NCBI GenBank assembly: GCA_964523795.1
Contig: CAZGAO010000002.1
Coordinates: forward strand, 67,188-131,187
Source of the DNA: SABY01 sp964523795
GTDB lineage: Bacteria; Bacteroidota; Bacteroidia; Bacteroidales; 4484-276
DNA: 64,000 nucleotides
Direction of reading: 5' to 3'
The notes under the pieces were generated by a model that was given only the letters and a program-made list of their open reading frames with translations, searched no databases and had not been told where the DNA came from. The translations under genes and the position numbers were made by a program. Below, in pieces: positions 35,915 to 45,240 of the stretch (position 1 is its first letter; each line of letters starts with the position of its first letter).

Positions 35915-36368
35915 TGGCGATGTTCTGAATCGGCATTTGACTTATTGGAGATTTAAGGATAAAAAAATTGTTTTTACCAATGGCTGCTTCGACCTCTTGC
36001 ATCGTGGCCATATCGATTATCTGGCCAGGGCGGCTTCCTTGGGTCATGTCCTGATAGTTGGCCTTAACAGCGATAGCTCGGTACGCCGTATCAAGGGCAG
36101 CAACCGTCCGCTGCAGGACGAGCAGTCGCGTGCAATGATAATGGCGGCACTCCATTTTGTGGATGCCGTGGTTTTGTTTGACGAAGATACCCCCTATAAT
36201 TTAATTCAAACCGTTCAGCCTGACTTCTTGGTAAAGGGCAGCGACTATCAGGCAACGAATATTGTGGGTTACGATATTGTTGCAGCAAAGGGTGGGAGCG
36301 TAGTTACCATCGATTTTTTGCCGGGATACTCAACCAGCCTCATCGTCGATCGTATTCAAAAATCATAA
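35874..36368 (+). CDS. rfaE2: D-glycero-beta-D-manno-heptose 1-phosphate adenylyltransferase (RfaE2-type)
   Basis: 164 residues, a stand-alone nucleotidyltransferase. FTNGCFDLLHRGHIDYLARA contains the HxGH site; LNSDSSVRRIKGSNRP, QDEQSRAMIMAAL and LVKGSDY are typical of the C-terminal half of HldE. It makes ADP-heptose for lipopolysaccharide core or for ADP-heptose-derived molecules. The sugar-kinase half (RfaE1/HldE N-domain) is not in the window. Its start overlaps the end of the membrane protein gene by 41 bases in another frame, suggesting translational coupling. Confidence 0.9.
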   Translation: MDKLKVIQSKIILDGDVLNRHLTYWRFKDKKIVFTNGCFDLLHRGHIDYLARAASLGHVLIVGLNSDSSVRRIKGSNRPLQDEQSRAMIMAALHFVDAVVLFDEDTPYNLIQTVQPDFLVKGSDYQATNIVGYDIVAAKGGSVVTIDFLPGYSTSLIVDRIQKS

Positions 36369-36380
36369 ATCAATCCTAAA

Positions 36381-37748
36381 TTGGCTAAGATAAAAACCAC
36401 CTATTTCTGTCAATCCTGCGGGCACAACTCGCCCAAATGGCTGGGTAAATGCCCTTCGTGCGGCGAGTGGAATACCTTTGCCGAAGAAATCGTTCAATCG
36501 ACCAAAGCCAAAACGGCGCACTTTATTGGTTCGCCGATACAGCGGAGTGTGCCCAGGCAATTGCATGAGGTGCAATTCGAGAACGAAAACCGCATCGACA
36601 CGGGCAGCGATGAATTGAACCGTGTTTTGGGCGGAGGTCTGGTTCAAGGCTCCGTTGTTTTGGTGGGAGGGGAGCCGGGCATTGGTAAATCCACCCTGAT
36701 GCTTCAGGTGGCCTTGCAAATGAAAAACCTCCGGGTGCTCTATATCTCGGGCGAAGAAAGCGAGCAGCAGATAAAAATGCGCGCCACACGCCTGGGTCAC
36801 GATAAGGCCGAAACCTACATCCTTACCGAAACCTCCAGCCAGCTTATCTTTCAGCACATCGAAAAACTCCAACCCCAGATTCTGGTTGTCGATTCCATCC
36901 AAACCCTGCACACCGACACCATCGAATCATCGGCGGGCAGTATTTCGCAGATACGCGAGTGCGCCAACGAGCTGCAGCAATATGCTAAACTTACCAATAC
37001 GCCTGTTTTTCTTATCGGGCACATCACCAAAGATGGCAACCTGGCCGGTCCCAAAGTTTTGGAACACATCGTGGATGCCGTGCTTCAGTTCGAGGGCGAT
37101 CGCAACTATGGCTATCGCATCCTGCGCTCGGTAAAAAATCGCTTTGGCTCTACCTCTGAGCTGGGTATTTTCGAGATGCAAAATACCGGCCTGCGCGAAG
37201 TAGCTAACCCTTCCGAGCTTTTGATTACCCAGCGCGATGAAAATTTCAGCGGCATCACCATCGCCGCCACCATGGAAGGCCTTCGTCCCATGCTTATCGA
37301 AATACAAGCACTGGTTAGCACGGCGGCCTATGGTGTGCCACAACGCTCTACCACCGGTTTCGATACCCGAAGGCTAAACATGCTGCTGGCCGTACTCGAA
37401 AAAAGGCATGGCTTTAAGCTCTCGGTAAAAGATGTTTTTCTGAATGTGGCTGGCGGTATCCGCGTGGATGATCCGGCGGTCGATTTGGCCGTGGTGGCTG
37501 CCGTGCTCTCCAGCAACGAGGACATGCCTGTAAACCCTAAAGTTTGCTTTGCTGCCGAGGTAGGTCTCTCGGGCGAGATAAGAGCCGTGAACCGCGTTGA
37601 GCAGCGCATCAGCGAGGCTGCCAAGCTGGGCTTCGAGAAAGTATTTATCGCTATGCACAGCTTCAAAGGCTTATCACAAAAACAGCACGCCATCAAGCTG
37701 CTCCCTGTCTCGCGCATCGAGGAGGTTTTTAATACCTTGTTTGCTTAG
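36381..37748 (+). CDS. radA: DNA repair protein RadA/Sms
   Basis: 455 residues. Order: N-terminal zinc finger (CQSCG...CPSCGEW), RecA-like ATPase with Walker A GGEPGIGKST, the RadA-specific KNRFGS motif (VKNRFGSTSELG), and a C-terminal Lon-protease-like domain. It acts as a branch-migration helicase in recombination. The likely start is the TTG at 36381, which gives MAKIKTTYFCQSCG in agreement with the family; no ATG is available before the zinc finger. It closes the co-directional run that starts at 32137. Confidence 0.95.
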   Translation: MAKIKTTYFCQSCGHNSPKWLGKCPSCGEWNTFAEEIVQSTKAKTAHFIGSPIQRSVPRQLHEVQFENENRIDTGSDELNRVLGGGLVQGSVVLVGGEPGIGKSTLMLQVALQMKNLRVLYISGEESEQQIKMRATRLGHDKAETYILTETSSQLIFQHIEKLQPQILVVDSIQTLHTDTIESSAGSISQIRECANELQQYAKLTNTPVFLIGHITKDGNLAGPKVLEHIVDAVLQFEGDRNYGYRILRSVKNRFGSTSELGIFEMQNTGLREVANPSELLITQRDENFSGITIAATMEGLRPMLIEIQALVSTAAYGVPQRSTTGFDTRRLNMLLAVLEKRHGFKLSVKDVFLNVAGGIRVDDPAVDLAVVAAVLSSNEDMPVNPKVCFAAEVGLSGEIRAVNRVEQRISEAAKLGFEKVFIAMHSFKGLSQKQHAIKLLPVSRIEEVFNTLFA

Positions 37749-37774
37749 TGCTTGTCATAGCATGGCAAAAGTCT

Positions 37775-37868
37775 GCCATAGCATGGCTTCAAGCCATCCT
37801 ATGGCTCAAAAATCAAAGTCTTAACCAGGAACACCAAGTCATAGCATGGCTATGAGCCATACCATGAC
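37775..37868. repeat. Pair of palindromic hairpins between convergent genes
   Basis: Hairpin 1 (37775-37805) has arms GCCATAG and CTATGGC with an inner ATGGCT/AGCCAT. Hairpin 2 (37838-37868) has GTCAT.G.ATGGCT and AGCCAT.C.ATGAC. Both are built from the word ATAGCATGGC, also present at 37757-37766. REP-like, without coding content. Confidence 0.75.
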
Positions 37869-37874
37869 AAGTAC

Positions 37875-37908
37875 AAAAAAAGCCGGGAGAATTTCCCGGC
37901 TTTTTTTT
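37875..37908. terminator. Bidirectional terminator between radA and nifJ
   Basis: AAAAAAGCCGGGA pairs with TCCCGGCTTTTTT (loop GAATT), with A and T runs on both sides, so it can end transcripts from radA (+) and nifJ (-). Confidence 0.92.
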
Positions 37909-37930
37909 GATTATCAAAAATCAAATAATA

Positions 37931-40900
37931 CTATTCGCTTTTGCTGAAATCCATAGCAGCCAAGCGTTTATAGCTGTTGTAGCGCCATTGAGCATTCTTC
38001 ACGGCCTCCTTCGAGAGTACCTCGGCTTCGGCAGGGAAGGCTTTGTACAGCGAAGTATAACGCACTTCACCTTTCAGAAAGTCCATAAACTTGTCCCAGT
38101 CAGGCTCTTTCGAATCGAGTTGGAAGGGGTTCTTTCCTTCTTCTTCCAGTTGCGGATTGTAGCGATACATTTGCCAGTAACCGGCTTCCACAGCGCGTTT
38201 TTCCTCTTCCTGGGTTTTGCCCATGCCTGCGCGCAGACCGTGGTTTATGCAGGGCGAGTAAGCAATAATGATAGAGGGACCTGGATAGGCTTCCGCTTCT
38301 TTCAGTGCTTTGAGAAACTGCGATTGGCTGGCTCCCATGGCTACCTGAGCTACGTAAACGTAACCATAAGTCATTACCATAGCACCCAGGTCTTTCTTGC
38401 GGGTTTTCTTGCCCGAGGCTGCAAATTTGGCCACAGCACCCACAGGTGTCGCCTTTGAGGCTTGTCCGCCGGTATTGGAATATACCTCAGTGTCCATTAC
38501 CAAAATGTTGATATCTTCGCCCGAAGCTACAACGTGGTCAAGGCCACCATAGCCGATGTCGTAAGCCCAGCCATCGCCACCAAAGGCCCATACCGATTTT
38601 TTGATCAGGTACTGCTTCAGTGCCATAATTTCTTTGGCAACCGGGGCATCCGATTTTGTGCAAAGGGCAACAACTTTTGCTGATGCCAATTTTGAGGCTT
38701 CCGCATCGTTCACCCCTTTGAGCCATTCGCCAAAGGCAGCCTTCATATCATCGGCAATGCCATTACTCATGGCTGCCTGCATTTTTTCGGCCAAACGCTG
38801 GCGCATTTTATTTACACCCAGCATCATCCCGAAACCATATTCAGCATTGTCTTCAAACAGCGAGTTGGCCCAAGCAGGACCTTCGCCATTGGCATTTTTG
38901 CAATAAGGTGTCGAAGGTGCCGAGCCGCCATAAATGGAAGAGCATCCCGTAGCGTTGGCCACCATCATGCGGTCGCCAAAGAGTTGTGTTATCAGTTTTA
39001 CGTAAGGTGTTTCGCCACAACCTGCGCAGGCTCCCGAGAACTCGAAGAGGGGCTGGGCAAACTGGCTGTTCTTTACGCTCTTGTCTTTTTGTACGATGGT
39101 GTCTTTATAGCTTACGTTTTTGACCATAAAATCCCAGTGCTCATCTTCGTGCATCTGCGATTCCAGTGGCTCCATAACCAGTGCCTTTTCTTTGCTGGGG
39201 CATACATCGGCACAGTTGCCGCAGCCGGTGCAGTCGAGCGGACTCAACTGAATCCTGAACTGGTGTGGAGCAAAAACTTTGGGCTTGGCTTCCAGTGTTT
39301 GCATGTCCTTGGGAGCCTTGGCCATTTCTTCCTCGCTGAGCAGGAAGGGACGGATACAGGCGTGAGGACATACATAAGCGCACTGGTTGCACTGGATACA
39401 ATTTTCGGGAATCCACTCGGGAACGTTTACGGCGATACCCCGTTTTTCGTAGGCGGTGGTGCCTGCCGGGAAGGTTCCGTCTTCGCGTCCCAGGAAGGCA
39501 CTTACCGGCAAATCATCGCCTTTTTGTGCATTGATCGGCTCTGCCACATTCTTGATAAAATCAGGAAGGTCGCGGTCATCCTTTTCTTTTTTCACTATTA
39601 TCTCAGCCCATTCTTTGGGTACTTCTACCTTTTCTACTTCACCACCCTTATCCACAGCAGCAAAGTTCATCTTTACAATGTCCTCGCCCTTGTGTCCAAA
39701 ACTCTTGATGATGGCTTTTTTCATTGCATCCACGGCCAGCGCGTAAGGAATTACTTCCGAGATTTTGAAGAAGACCGATTGCATAATGGTGTTGGTGCGG
39801 TTGCCCAGCCCAATTTCTTCGGCCAGCTTGGTGCCGTTGATGATGTAGAACTGAATGTCTTTCTCGGCCATGTATTTTTTAAAGTGGTCGGGAAGTCTGT
39901 TTTTGGTTTCCTGGGCATCCCAGATACTGTTGAGAAGGAAGGTGCCGCCTTTTTTTAGGCCGCGCAGCATATCATATTTATTAAGATAAGCAGGCACGTG
40001 GCAGGCCACAAAGTCGGGGGTTCCCACGAGGTACGACGACTGGATGGGCTTGTCGCCAAAACGCAGGTGCGAGGTGGTGATACCGCCCGATTTTTTGGAG
40101 TCGTAAGCAAAATATGCCTGGCAATATTTGTCGGTATTTTCGCCAATGATCTTGATTGAGTTTTTGTTAGCACCTACCGTACCATCCGAACCCAAACCGT
40201 AAAACTTAGCCTGATAAGTACCTTTGGGTGCAATACTTACTTCGGGAAGCAGCGGCAGCGACAGGAATTTAACATCGTCGTTGATGCCTAAGGTAAAGTG
40301 ATTTTTCGGCTCATTAAGTTTTAGGTTATTATAAACCGAGATAATCATCGCCGGGGTGGTGTCTTTTGAACTCAGGCCATAGCGTCCGCCAACAATGATG
40401 GGGGCATTTTCTTTTTCATAAAAAATATCTCTGATATCTAAGTAGAGTGGTTCGCCTGTTGCGCCGGGTTCTTTGGTGCGATCAAGTACGGCAATTTTTT
40501 TCACCGATTTAGGCAGCACTTTTATAAAGTACTTTTCCGAGAAGGGGCGATACAGATGCACCGAAATTAAACCCACTTTTTCGCCATTGGCGGTAAGGTG
40601 GTCGATGGTTTCGCGGATAACCGGAGTAATTGAACCCATGGCTATCAGGATGTTCTCGGCATCGGGGGCACCATAATAAGTAAAGGGATGGTACTCGCGG
40701 CCGGTGCGTTTGCTAATTTCCTGCATGTATTCTTCCACCATGTCGGGTATCGGATCGTAGAAGGTGTTGGCAGCTTCGCGCGATTGGAAATAAATATCCG
40801 GGTTTTGTGCTGTTCCACGGGTTACCGGGTTCTCGGGGTTCAGGGCGTTATCCCTGAACTTTTGCAAGGCATCCCAGTCCACCAGGTCTTTCAAGTCATC

Positions 40901-41470
40901 GTTGGTAAAATATTCTACCTTTTGAATCTCGTGCGAGGTGCGGAAGCCATCGAAGAAATGTACGAAGGGAATCCTGGATTTTATAGCCACCAGGTGGGCA
41001 ATGCTGCTGATGTCCATGATTTCCTGCACGCTGCCGGTAGCCAGGAGGGCAAAGCCGGTGTTGCGGGCAGCCATCACATCGCTGTGGTCGCCAAAGATCG
41101 AGAGTGCCTGTGCGGCAAGGCTTCGCGCGCTTACGTGAAATACGCCGGGCAACAATTCGCCGGAGATCTTGTACATATTCGGAAGCATGAGCATCAAACC
41201 CTGTGAAGCAGTAAAGGTGGAGGTGAGTGCGCCGGCTTGCAGCGATCCGTGCATGGCTCCTGAGGCACCGCCTTCTGATTGCATCTCGGAAACCTTTACG
41301 GTTTCGCCAAAGATATTTTTACGGCCATGAGCCGACCATTCGTCGATGTACTCGGCCATGGTGGAAGAGGGCGTAATGGGATAAATGGCAGCAACTTCGC
41401 TAAACATGTAGGCTACATGCGAAGCGGCATAGTTGCCATCACAAGTAATAAAATTCTTCTTTTTAGTCAT
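37931..41470 (-). CDS. nifJ: Pyruvate:ferredoxin (flavodoxin) oxidoreductase
   Basis: 1179 residues, the usual length of the one-chain homodimeric enzyme. It oxidises pyruvate to acetyl-CoA and CO2 and reduces ferredoxin, marking an anaerobic metabolism. Visible parts: N-terminal pyrimidine-binding half (YPITPSSTMAEYIDEW), gamma region, two 4Fe-4S clusters (CIQCNQCAYVCPHAC and CTGCGNCADVCPSK), a third cluster ligand region near CAGCGETPY, and the thiamine-diphosphate site GDGWAYDIGYGG...DTEVYSNTGGQAS. It has its own promoter at 41518-41546 and is transcribed towards radA. Confidence 0.97.
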   Translation of the reverse strand: MTKKKNFITCDGNYAASHVAYMFSEVAAIYPITPSSTMAEYIDEWSAHGRKNIFGETVKVSEMQSEGGASGAMHGSLQAGALTSTFTASQGLMLMLPNMYKISGELLPGVFHVSARSLAAQALSIFGDHSDVMAARNTGFALLATGSVQEIMDISSIAHLVAIKSRIPFVHFFDGFRTSHEIQKVEYFTNDDLKDLVDWDALQKFRDNALNPENPVTRGTAQNPDIYFQSREAANTFYDPIPDMVEEYMQEISKRTGREYHPFTYYGAPDAENILIAMGSITPVIRETIDHLTANGEKVGLISVHLYRPFSEKYFIKVLPKSVKKIAVLDRTKEPGATGEPLYLDIRDIFYEKENAPIIVGGRYGLSSKDTTPAMIISVYNNLKLNEPKNHFTLGINDDVKFLSLPLLPEVSIAPKGTYQAKFYGLGSDGTVGANKNSIKIIGENTDKYCQAYFAYDSKKSGGITTSHLRFGDKPIQSSYLVGTPDFVACHVPAYLNKYDMLRGLKKGGTFLLNSIWDAQETKNRLPDHFKKYMAEKDIQFYIINGTKLAEEIGLGNRTNTIMQSVFFKISEVIPYALAVDAMKKAIIKSFGHKGEDIVKMNFAAVDKGGEVEKVEVPKEWAEIIVKKEKDDRDLPDFIKNVAEPINAQKGDDLPVSAFLGREDGTFPAGTTAYEKRGIAVNVPEWIPENCIQCNQCAYVCPHACIRPFLLSEEEMAKAPKDMQTLEAKPKVFAPHQFRIQLSPLDCTGCGNCADVCPSKEKALVMEPLESQMHEDEHWDFMVKNVSYKDTIVQKDKSVKNSQFAQPLFEFSGACAGCGETPYVKLITQLFGDRMMVANATGCSSIYGGSAPSTPYCKNANGEGPAWANSLFEDNAEYGFGMMLGVNKMRQRLAEKMQAAMSNGIADDMKAAFGEWLKGVNDAEASKLASAKVVALCTKSDAPVAKEIMALKQYLIKKSVWAFGGDGWAYDIGYGGLDHVVASGEDINILVMDTEVYSNTGGQASKATPVGAVAKFAASGKKTRKKDLGAMVMTYGYVYVAQVAMGASQSQFLKALKEAEAYPGPSIIIAYSPCINHGLRAGMGKTQEEEKRAVEAGYWQMYRYNPQLEEEGKNPFQLDSKEPDWDKFMDFLKGEVRYTSLYKAFPAEAEVLSKEAVKNAQWRYNSYKRLAAMDFSKSE

Positions 41471-41517
41471 AATTATCTAATAATTTAAACGCTAATATTC
41501 GATTCTGAAATTTGGCA

Positions 41518-41546
41518 CGAAAGTACTTATTCTCACCGAAATTCAA
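41518..41546 (-). promoter_or_regulatory. Promoter for nifJ
   Basis: On the minus strand TTG (41544-41546), 18 bases, TACTTTCG (41518-41525), one mismatch from TAnnTTTG. The leader to the ATG would be about 40 bases. Confidence 0.55.
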
Positions 41547-41677
41547 TCCTTACAAAACCTATTTCAGCATCAAAATCAGTTATTTAAAATCGTTTTAGAT
41601 TATGGAGCGTATTAAATCCCATGCTTATGAGGCTTTAGTAAAGTTGGCGTTTGGTATTTTGAGATATTTAATTCTCA

Positions 41678-41870
41678 CTAAGCAGTGTTTGTCCTTAAAG
41701 TAGCACATAGAAAAATATACGATTTCAGATTAACCCCGATACGTTGCACTTCGGGGCAGGCAGATTTTAGATTTAAAATGCTGGTGATATTCAGCACAAT
41801 CTAAAATCTCCGATCGGTAATCTTCAATCTGAAATCAAAAAAATATTGATTTTATGGACAAACCCTAATT
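41678..41870. repeat. MITE-like element, copy C (same ends, different core)
   Basis: The ends AGTGTTTGTCCTTAAAGTA (41692-41710) and TTTTATGGACAAACCCTAATT (from about 41850; only its core TTTATGGACAAAC is diagnostic) match the ends of copy B, yet the inside differs. It is nested: GATTTCAGATT (41721-41731) with AATCTGAAATC (41826-41836); inside it, CCCCGA (41734-41739) with TCGGGG (41751-41756), AGATTTTAGATT (41762-41773) with AATCTAAAATCT (41798-41809), and GCTG/CAGC (41780-41795). It fills most of the 455-base gap between nifJ and the next gene. Confidence 0.75.
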
Positions 41871-41925
41871 TTCCCTCTTTCATCCATGCCTTCCCGGTTA
41901 ATAATTCTATATATATACTTTTCCA

Positions 41926-43524
41926 TTAATTGATCACTATCTTCCCCCTAACCGAAAAATCATCGTTGCTAAGATTGAAAAAATACACTCCACTTGGTAT
42001 TTGCCGAACATCCCAGATTATTTTGTTTTCGGAATGGTAAAGCACGAGGTTTTTTATTTTAGATCCCATGCTGTTAAAAATCGTAATTTCAGTTTCCTCT
42101 TGTGGCTGCCCGAGGTACTCAAAACTTACATATTCATCCGCAGGGTTTGGGTAAACATTGAGCTTGTCGGCTGCCGGAACGGGGATGGCAGGCAGTGATG
42201 TAATCGTGTCGCTGATCTCCAGCACCCAAATATCTCTTTCGTAATAATACAGATTGTGTGGAGTACACGTTACATCGTACGAGGGGCCTAAATCGGTAAC
42301 CCCGGCAATTACAAAGTTTAAATCACTTTTTTGAATTACGCCATGCAGCAGATGCTCAAATCCTATTCCGCCAATACATCGTTGGTTTATCAGCTCGCCT
42401 TCGTCACTGATTGTCAGCATCCAGATGTCGAGAAAGTTAGAATGGTTCTGGCTCACCTGCCCATCGTTGGACCAGGTATAGCCAAATAGGGTAAAGGTTC
42501 CATCGCTGTTATGAAATATTCTTTTTGCAAATTCTGCATTAGAACCACCATAACATTTTTGCCAAAGCACTTCGCCGTTAAGATTGGTGCGCATTAGCCA
42601 TATATCCTGTCCGCCGTGCACTTCAACCCCTTCCAAATCCCCGTCGTCCGATTCGGTGTTTGATAGTATCATATATCCATCTTCGAGGGCGAGTAGTTCT
42701 TCCATCACGTCCCAGCCATTGCCGCCATAGCACCTGTGCCATTGCATGTTGCGATCCGCATCAAGTTTAATAAGCAGGTTGTTCATTAAATCATAGCGGG
42801 GCATGCAGGTGATAAAACCTAGATATCCGAGTTCGCTGTCGCAGCCCAACAGGTAGCCCCCATCGGGGGTTGGTATCATGGTTTTACCCATATCTACCCA
42901 ATCGGTGCCTGAAGAATGATCCCACTGGAGTTCTCCCTCGCTGTCAATCTTTATCATCCAGATATCCGAAGCACCAAAGTTTAGGCTTACGTCACCATCT
43001 TCCGAGCCTGTAGTGCCCAGTACTACCAGATTGCTGTCGGCATCTATAAGGGCCGTTTGCGCTCTGTCGCCACCGGTGCCACCGTAGAGCCGGCTCCAGA
43101 TTTTGTTTCCGGCATTGTCTATTTTCATTATCCAGTAATCTTCCGAATTCGGATAAGGGTCGCCCTGCAAGTCCCAGTCGGACGAGTAAGAGCTGCCCAC
43201 CAGATAATAGCCCGACTGGGGAGCCGGAATAATTCGGGACAGGTAGTCGTTATCACTGCCGCCATATACTTTGCTCCAGATCATGCTGCCTGTGCTATCG
43301 GTCTTTATAAGCCAGGCATCTGTATTGCCCAGGTTGTAACCTACATCGCCATCCGCAGATTCGCTGGTGCCCAGTATCAGGTAGCCACTCCCATCGCGAA
43401 TAATGTCGGTGGCAATTTCCTCCTGGGAGCCGCCATAGCAATTTTGCCAGTCGATTTGGTAGGTCTGGGTGTAGCCGGCAAGGGCACTAAGAACTATAAC
43501 ACCAATAATAATTTGCTTTTTCAT
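41926..43524 (-). CDS. Secreted T9SS protein with repeated W..CYGG beta-propeller-like motif (paralogue 1)
   Basis: About 532 residues from the ATG at 43524, which begins the signal peptide MKKQIIIGVIVLSALAGYTQ; an upstream ATG (43554) would bury it. The body has about seven repeats of 50-60 residues with W...YGG..., a DGD(V/L) turn and D.W..K.D..G...W, consistent with a beta-propeller. The last 75 residues are a T9SS type A sorting tail (LNVYPNPADEYVSFEYLGQP...GVYFFNL). The neighbour at 43577 has the same design. Function unknown; probably a surface or secreted binding protein. Confidence 0.88.
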   Translation of the reverse strand: MKKQIIIGVIVLSALAGYTQTYQIDWQNCYGGSQEEIATDIIRDGSGYLILGTSESADGDVGYNLGNTDAWLIKTDSTGSMIWSKVYGGSDNDYLSRIIPAPQSGYYLVGSSYSSDWDLQGDPYPNSEDYWIMKIDNAGNKIWSRLYGGTGGDRAQTALIDADSNLVVLGTTGSEDGDVSLNFGASDIWMIKIDSEGELQWDHSSGTDWVDMGKTMIPTPDGGYLLGCDSELGYLGFITCMPRYDLMNNLLIKLDADRNMQWHRCYGGNGWDVMEELLALEDGYMILSNTESDDGDLEGVEVHGGQDIWLMRTNLNGEVLWQKCYGGSNAEFAKRIFHNSDGTFTLFGYTWSNDGQVSQNHSNFLDIWMLTISDEGELINQRCIGGIGFEHLLHGVIQKSDLNFVIAGVTDLGPSYDVTCTPHNLYYYERDIWVLEISDTITSLPAIPVPAADKLNVYPNPADEYVSFEYLGQPQEETEITIFNSMGSKIKNLVLYHSENKIIWDVRQIPSGVYFFNLSNDDFSVRGKIVIN

Positions 43525-43576
43525 TGTCTGTATTTTTTGGATGAAAGGTTGCATCGTTTAATTTCTTCTTAACAAT

Positions 43577-45184
43577 TTAATGATTGATAACTATTTTGCC
43601 ACTACCGGTAAAGCCCTGCGTAGTATAGGTGTAAAAGTACACACCTTGTGGCATTTGCCGGGTATCCCAGATGTATTTCCCGTCTGTTTTGTAAAGTATC
43701 GTATTTCTGATTTGTTCGCCCATGTTGTTAAAGACCATAATTTCAGCTTTCTGCCGGGGCTGTCCTGTGTATTCGAAGCAAACATAATCGCGGGCGGGAT
43801 TGGGGTACACCTTTAGGCCAGCCAAAGCGAAGGGTGGTAACTCTGGCAGGGCTGTAGTGGTATCTGCGATTTCCAGAACCCAAATATCGTAAGCGTAAAT
43901 GGGGTGGATTTGATGGGTAAAACACGATACGTCGAAAGAAGGGCCCGCAAAAGTTTTACCGGCAATTACATAATTGTAGTCACTTTTTTTTATAACACCC
44001 CAATTCATTTTTTCGTGAGTCACTCCTCCAATGCATTGCTGGGCAAGTAATTCACCGTTGCTGCTAAGCCGGATAACCCAAATATCATCGTTACCAGAAT
44101 GATTTCCATTTACATCAATATCATTTGAATCGGTTGTACCGAAAACCACAATATCACCATTTTCATTTAAGAACAATTTGTGGGGTGATTCCGTTTTCGT
44201 CCCTCCATAACTTTTTTGCCAGATAATATTGCCATCAAAGTCAGTTTTGACGACCCATATATCGCCTTCCCCATAGTGATAGCTAAGGTCACCATCCCCA
44301 GAATCAGTATATGCACTAAAAATATAGCCATCCTCCAATTCCTCAACCGTTATTATTACATCATGATTACTTCCGCCATAGCATCGTTGCCACTCGATGT
44401 TGCGGTCTTTGTCGAGCTTTACCAATACTGCCTCTGCAAGATCGTGATACGCATCGCATCTAAGATTCCCCTGTGTGCCTTCGCTTACCCAGCAGCCACC
44501 ACTACACAAATATCCACCATCGCTGGTTTGAGTCACACCATAACCATCGTCAATAAAGTTGGTTCCGATGGTGTAGTCCCATTCTATTTCGCCCTCATTG
44601 CTGAGCTTAATCATCCAGATGTCCCATGCTCCATAGGCCACACTTATATCTCCATCGTGGGATGCGGTTCTGCCATAAGCCAGCACCCCATCATCATCAG
44701 TTAGTATGGCGTACCATTGCTGATCGGTAGCGTTGCCTCCAACAATACGATCCCACATTATATTACCCAGGCTGTCTATCTTAACGATCCAGGTACTTGA
44801 CGATCCGGGATAGGGATTATAACTTATATCACCATCCGTTGAACTGGACATGCCCGTCAATAAAAAATTATCCTCACTATCCCTAAATATTCTTTGAAAA
44901 TTGTCACTAGATGTTCCTCCATAACATCTTTCCCATAAGATATTGCCCTGTAAATCAAGTTTTAAAAGCCAGGCATCGATGGCCCCATGGTTGCCTGAGT
45001 TAACGTCACCATCGTTAGATTCTGTGTAACCAGCAACCATATAACCATCATCTATTTTAATTATATCAAATGCGTCATCATCGTCGGTTCCTCCGATGCA
45101 CTGATTCCACAAAATAGTAAAAGGTTGCGAATATAAAGGGCTTAATAAAAAAATATAAAACACAAGTATTACAATTCTTTTCAT
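43577..45184 (-). CDS. Secreted T9SS protein with repeated W..CYGG beta-propeller-like motif (paralogue 2)
   Basis: 535 residues with a signal peptide (RIVILVFYIFLLSPLYSQ), the same W.(Q/R)CYGG...DGD...D.W..K.D..GN..W repeats as its downstream neighbour, and a matching sorting tail (LKVYPNPARDYVCFEYTGQP...GVYFYTYTTQGFTGSGKIVI). It looks like a tandem gene duplicate; the two are separated by about 50 bases and are probably transcribed together from here. DGD-type loops could bind calcium, which is an inference. Confidence 0.88.
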   Translation of the reverse strand: MKRIVILVFYIFLLSPLYSQPFTILWNQCIGGTDDDDAFDIIKIDDGYMVAGYTESNDGDVNSGNHGAIDAWLLKLDLQGNILWERCYGGTSSDNFQRIFRDSEDNFLLTGMSSSTDGDISYNPYPGSSSTWIVKIDSLGNIMWDRIVGGNATDQQWYAILTDDDGVLAYGRTASHDGDISVAYGAWDIWMIKLSNEGEIEWDYTIGTNFIDDGYGVTQTSDGGYLCSGGCWVSEGTQGNLRCDAYHDLAEAVLVKLDKDRNIEWQRCYGGSNHDVIITVEELEDGYIFSAYTDSGDGDLSYHYGEGDIWVVKTDFDGNIIWQKSYGGTKTESPHKLFLNENGDIVVFGTTDSNDIDVNGNHSGNDDIWVIRLSSNGELLAQQCIGGVTHEKMNWGVIKKSDYNYVIAGKTFAGPSFDVSCFTHQIHPIYAYDIWVLEIADTTTALPELPPFALAGLKVYPNPARDYVCFEYTGQPRQKAEIMVFNNMGEQIRNTILYKTDGKYIWDTRQMPQGVYFYTYTTQGFTGSGKIVINH

Positions 45185-45240
45185 TATAGTATTGGTTTTT
45201 AAAACAGGGAGGATAAACTGCTTATCCTCCCTGATGATAG

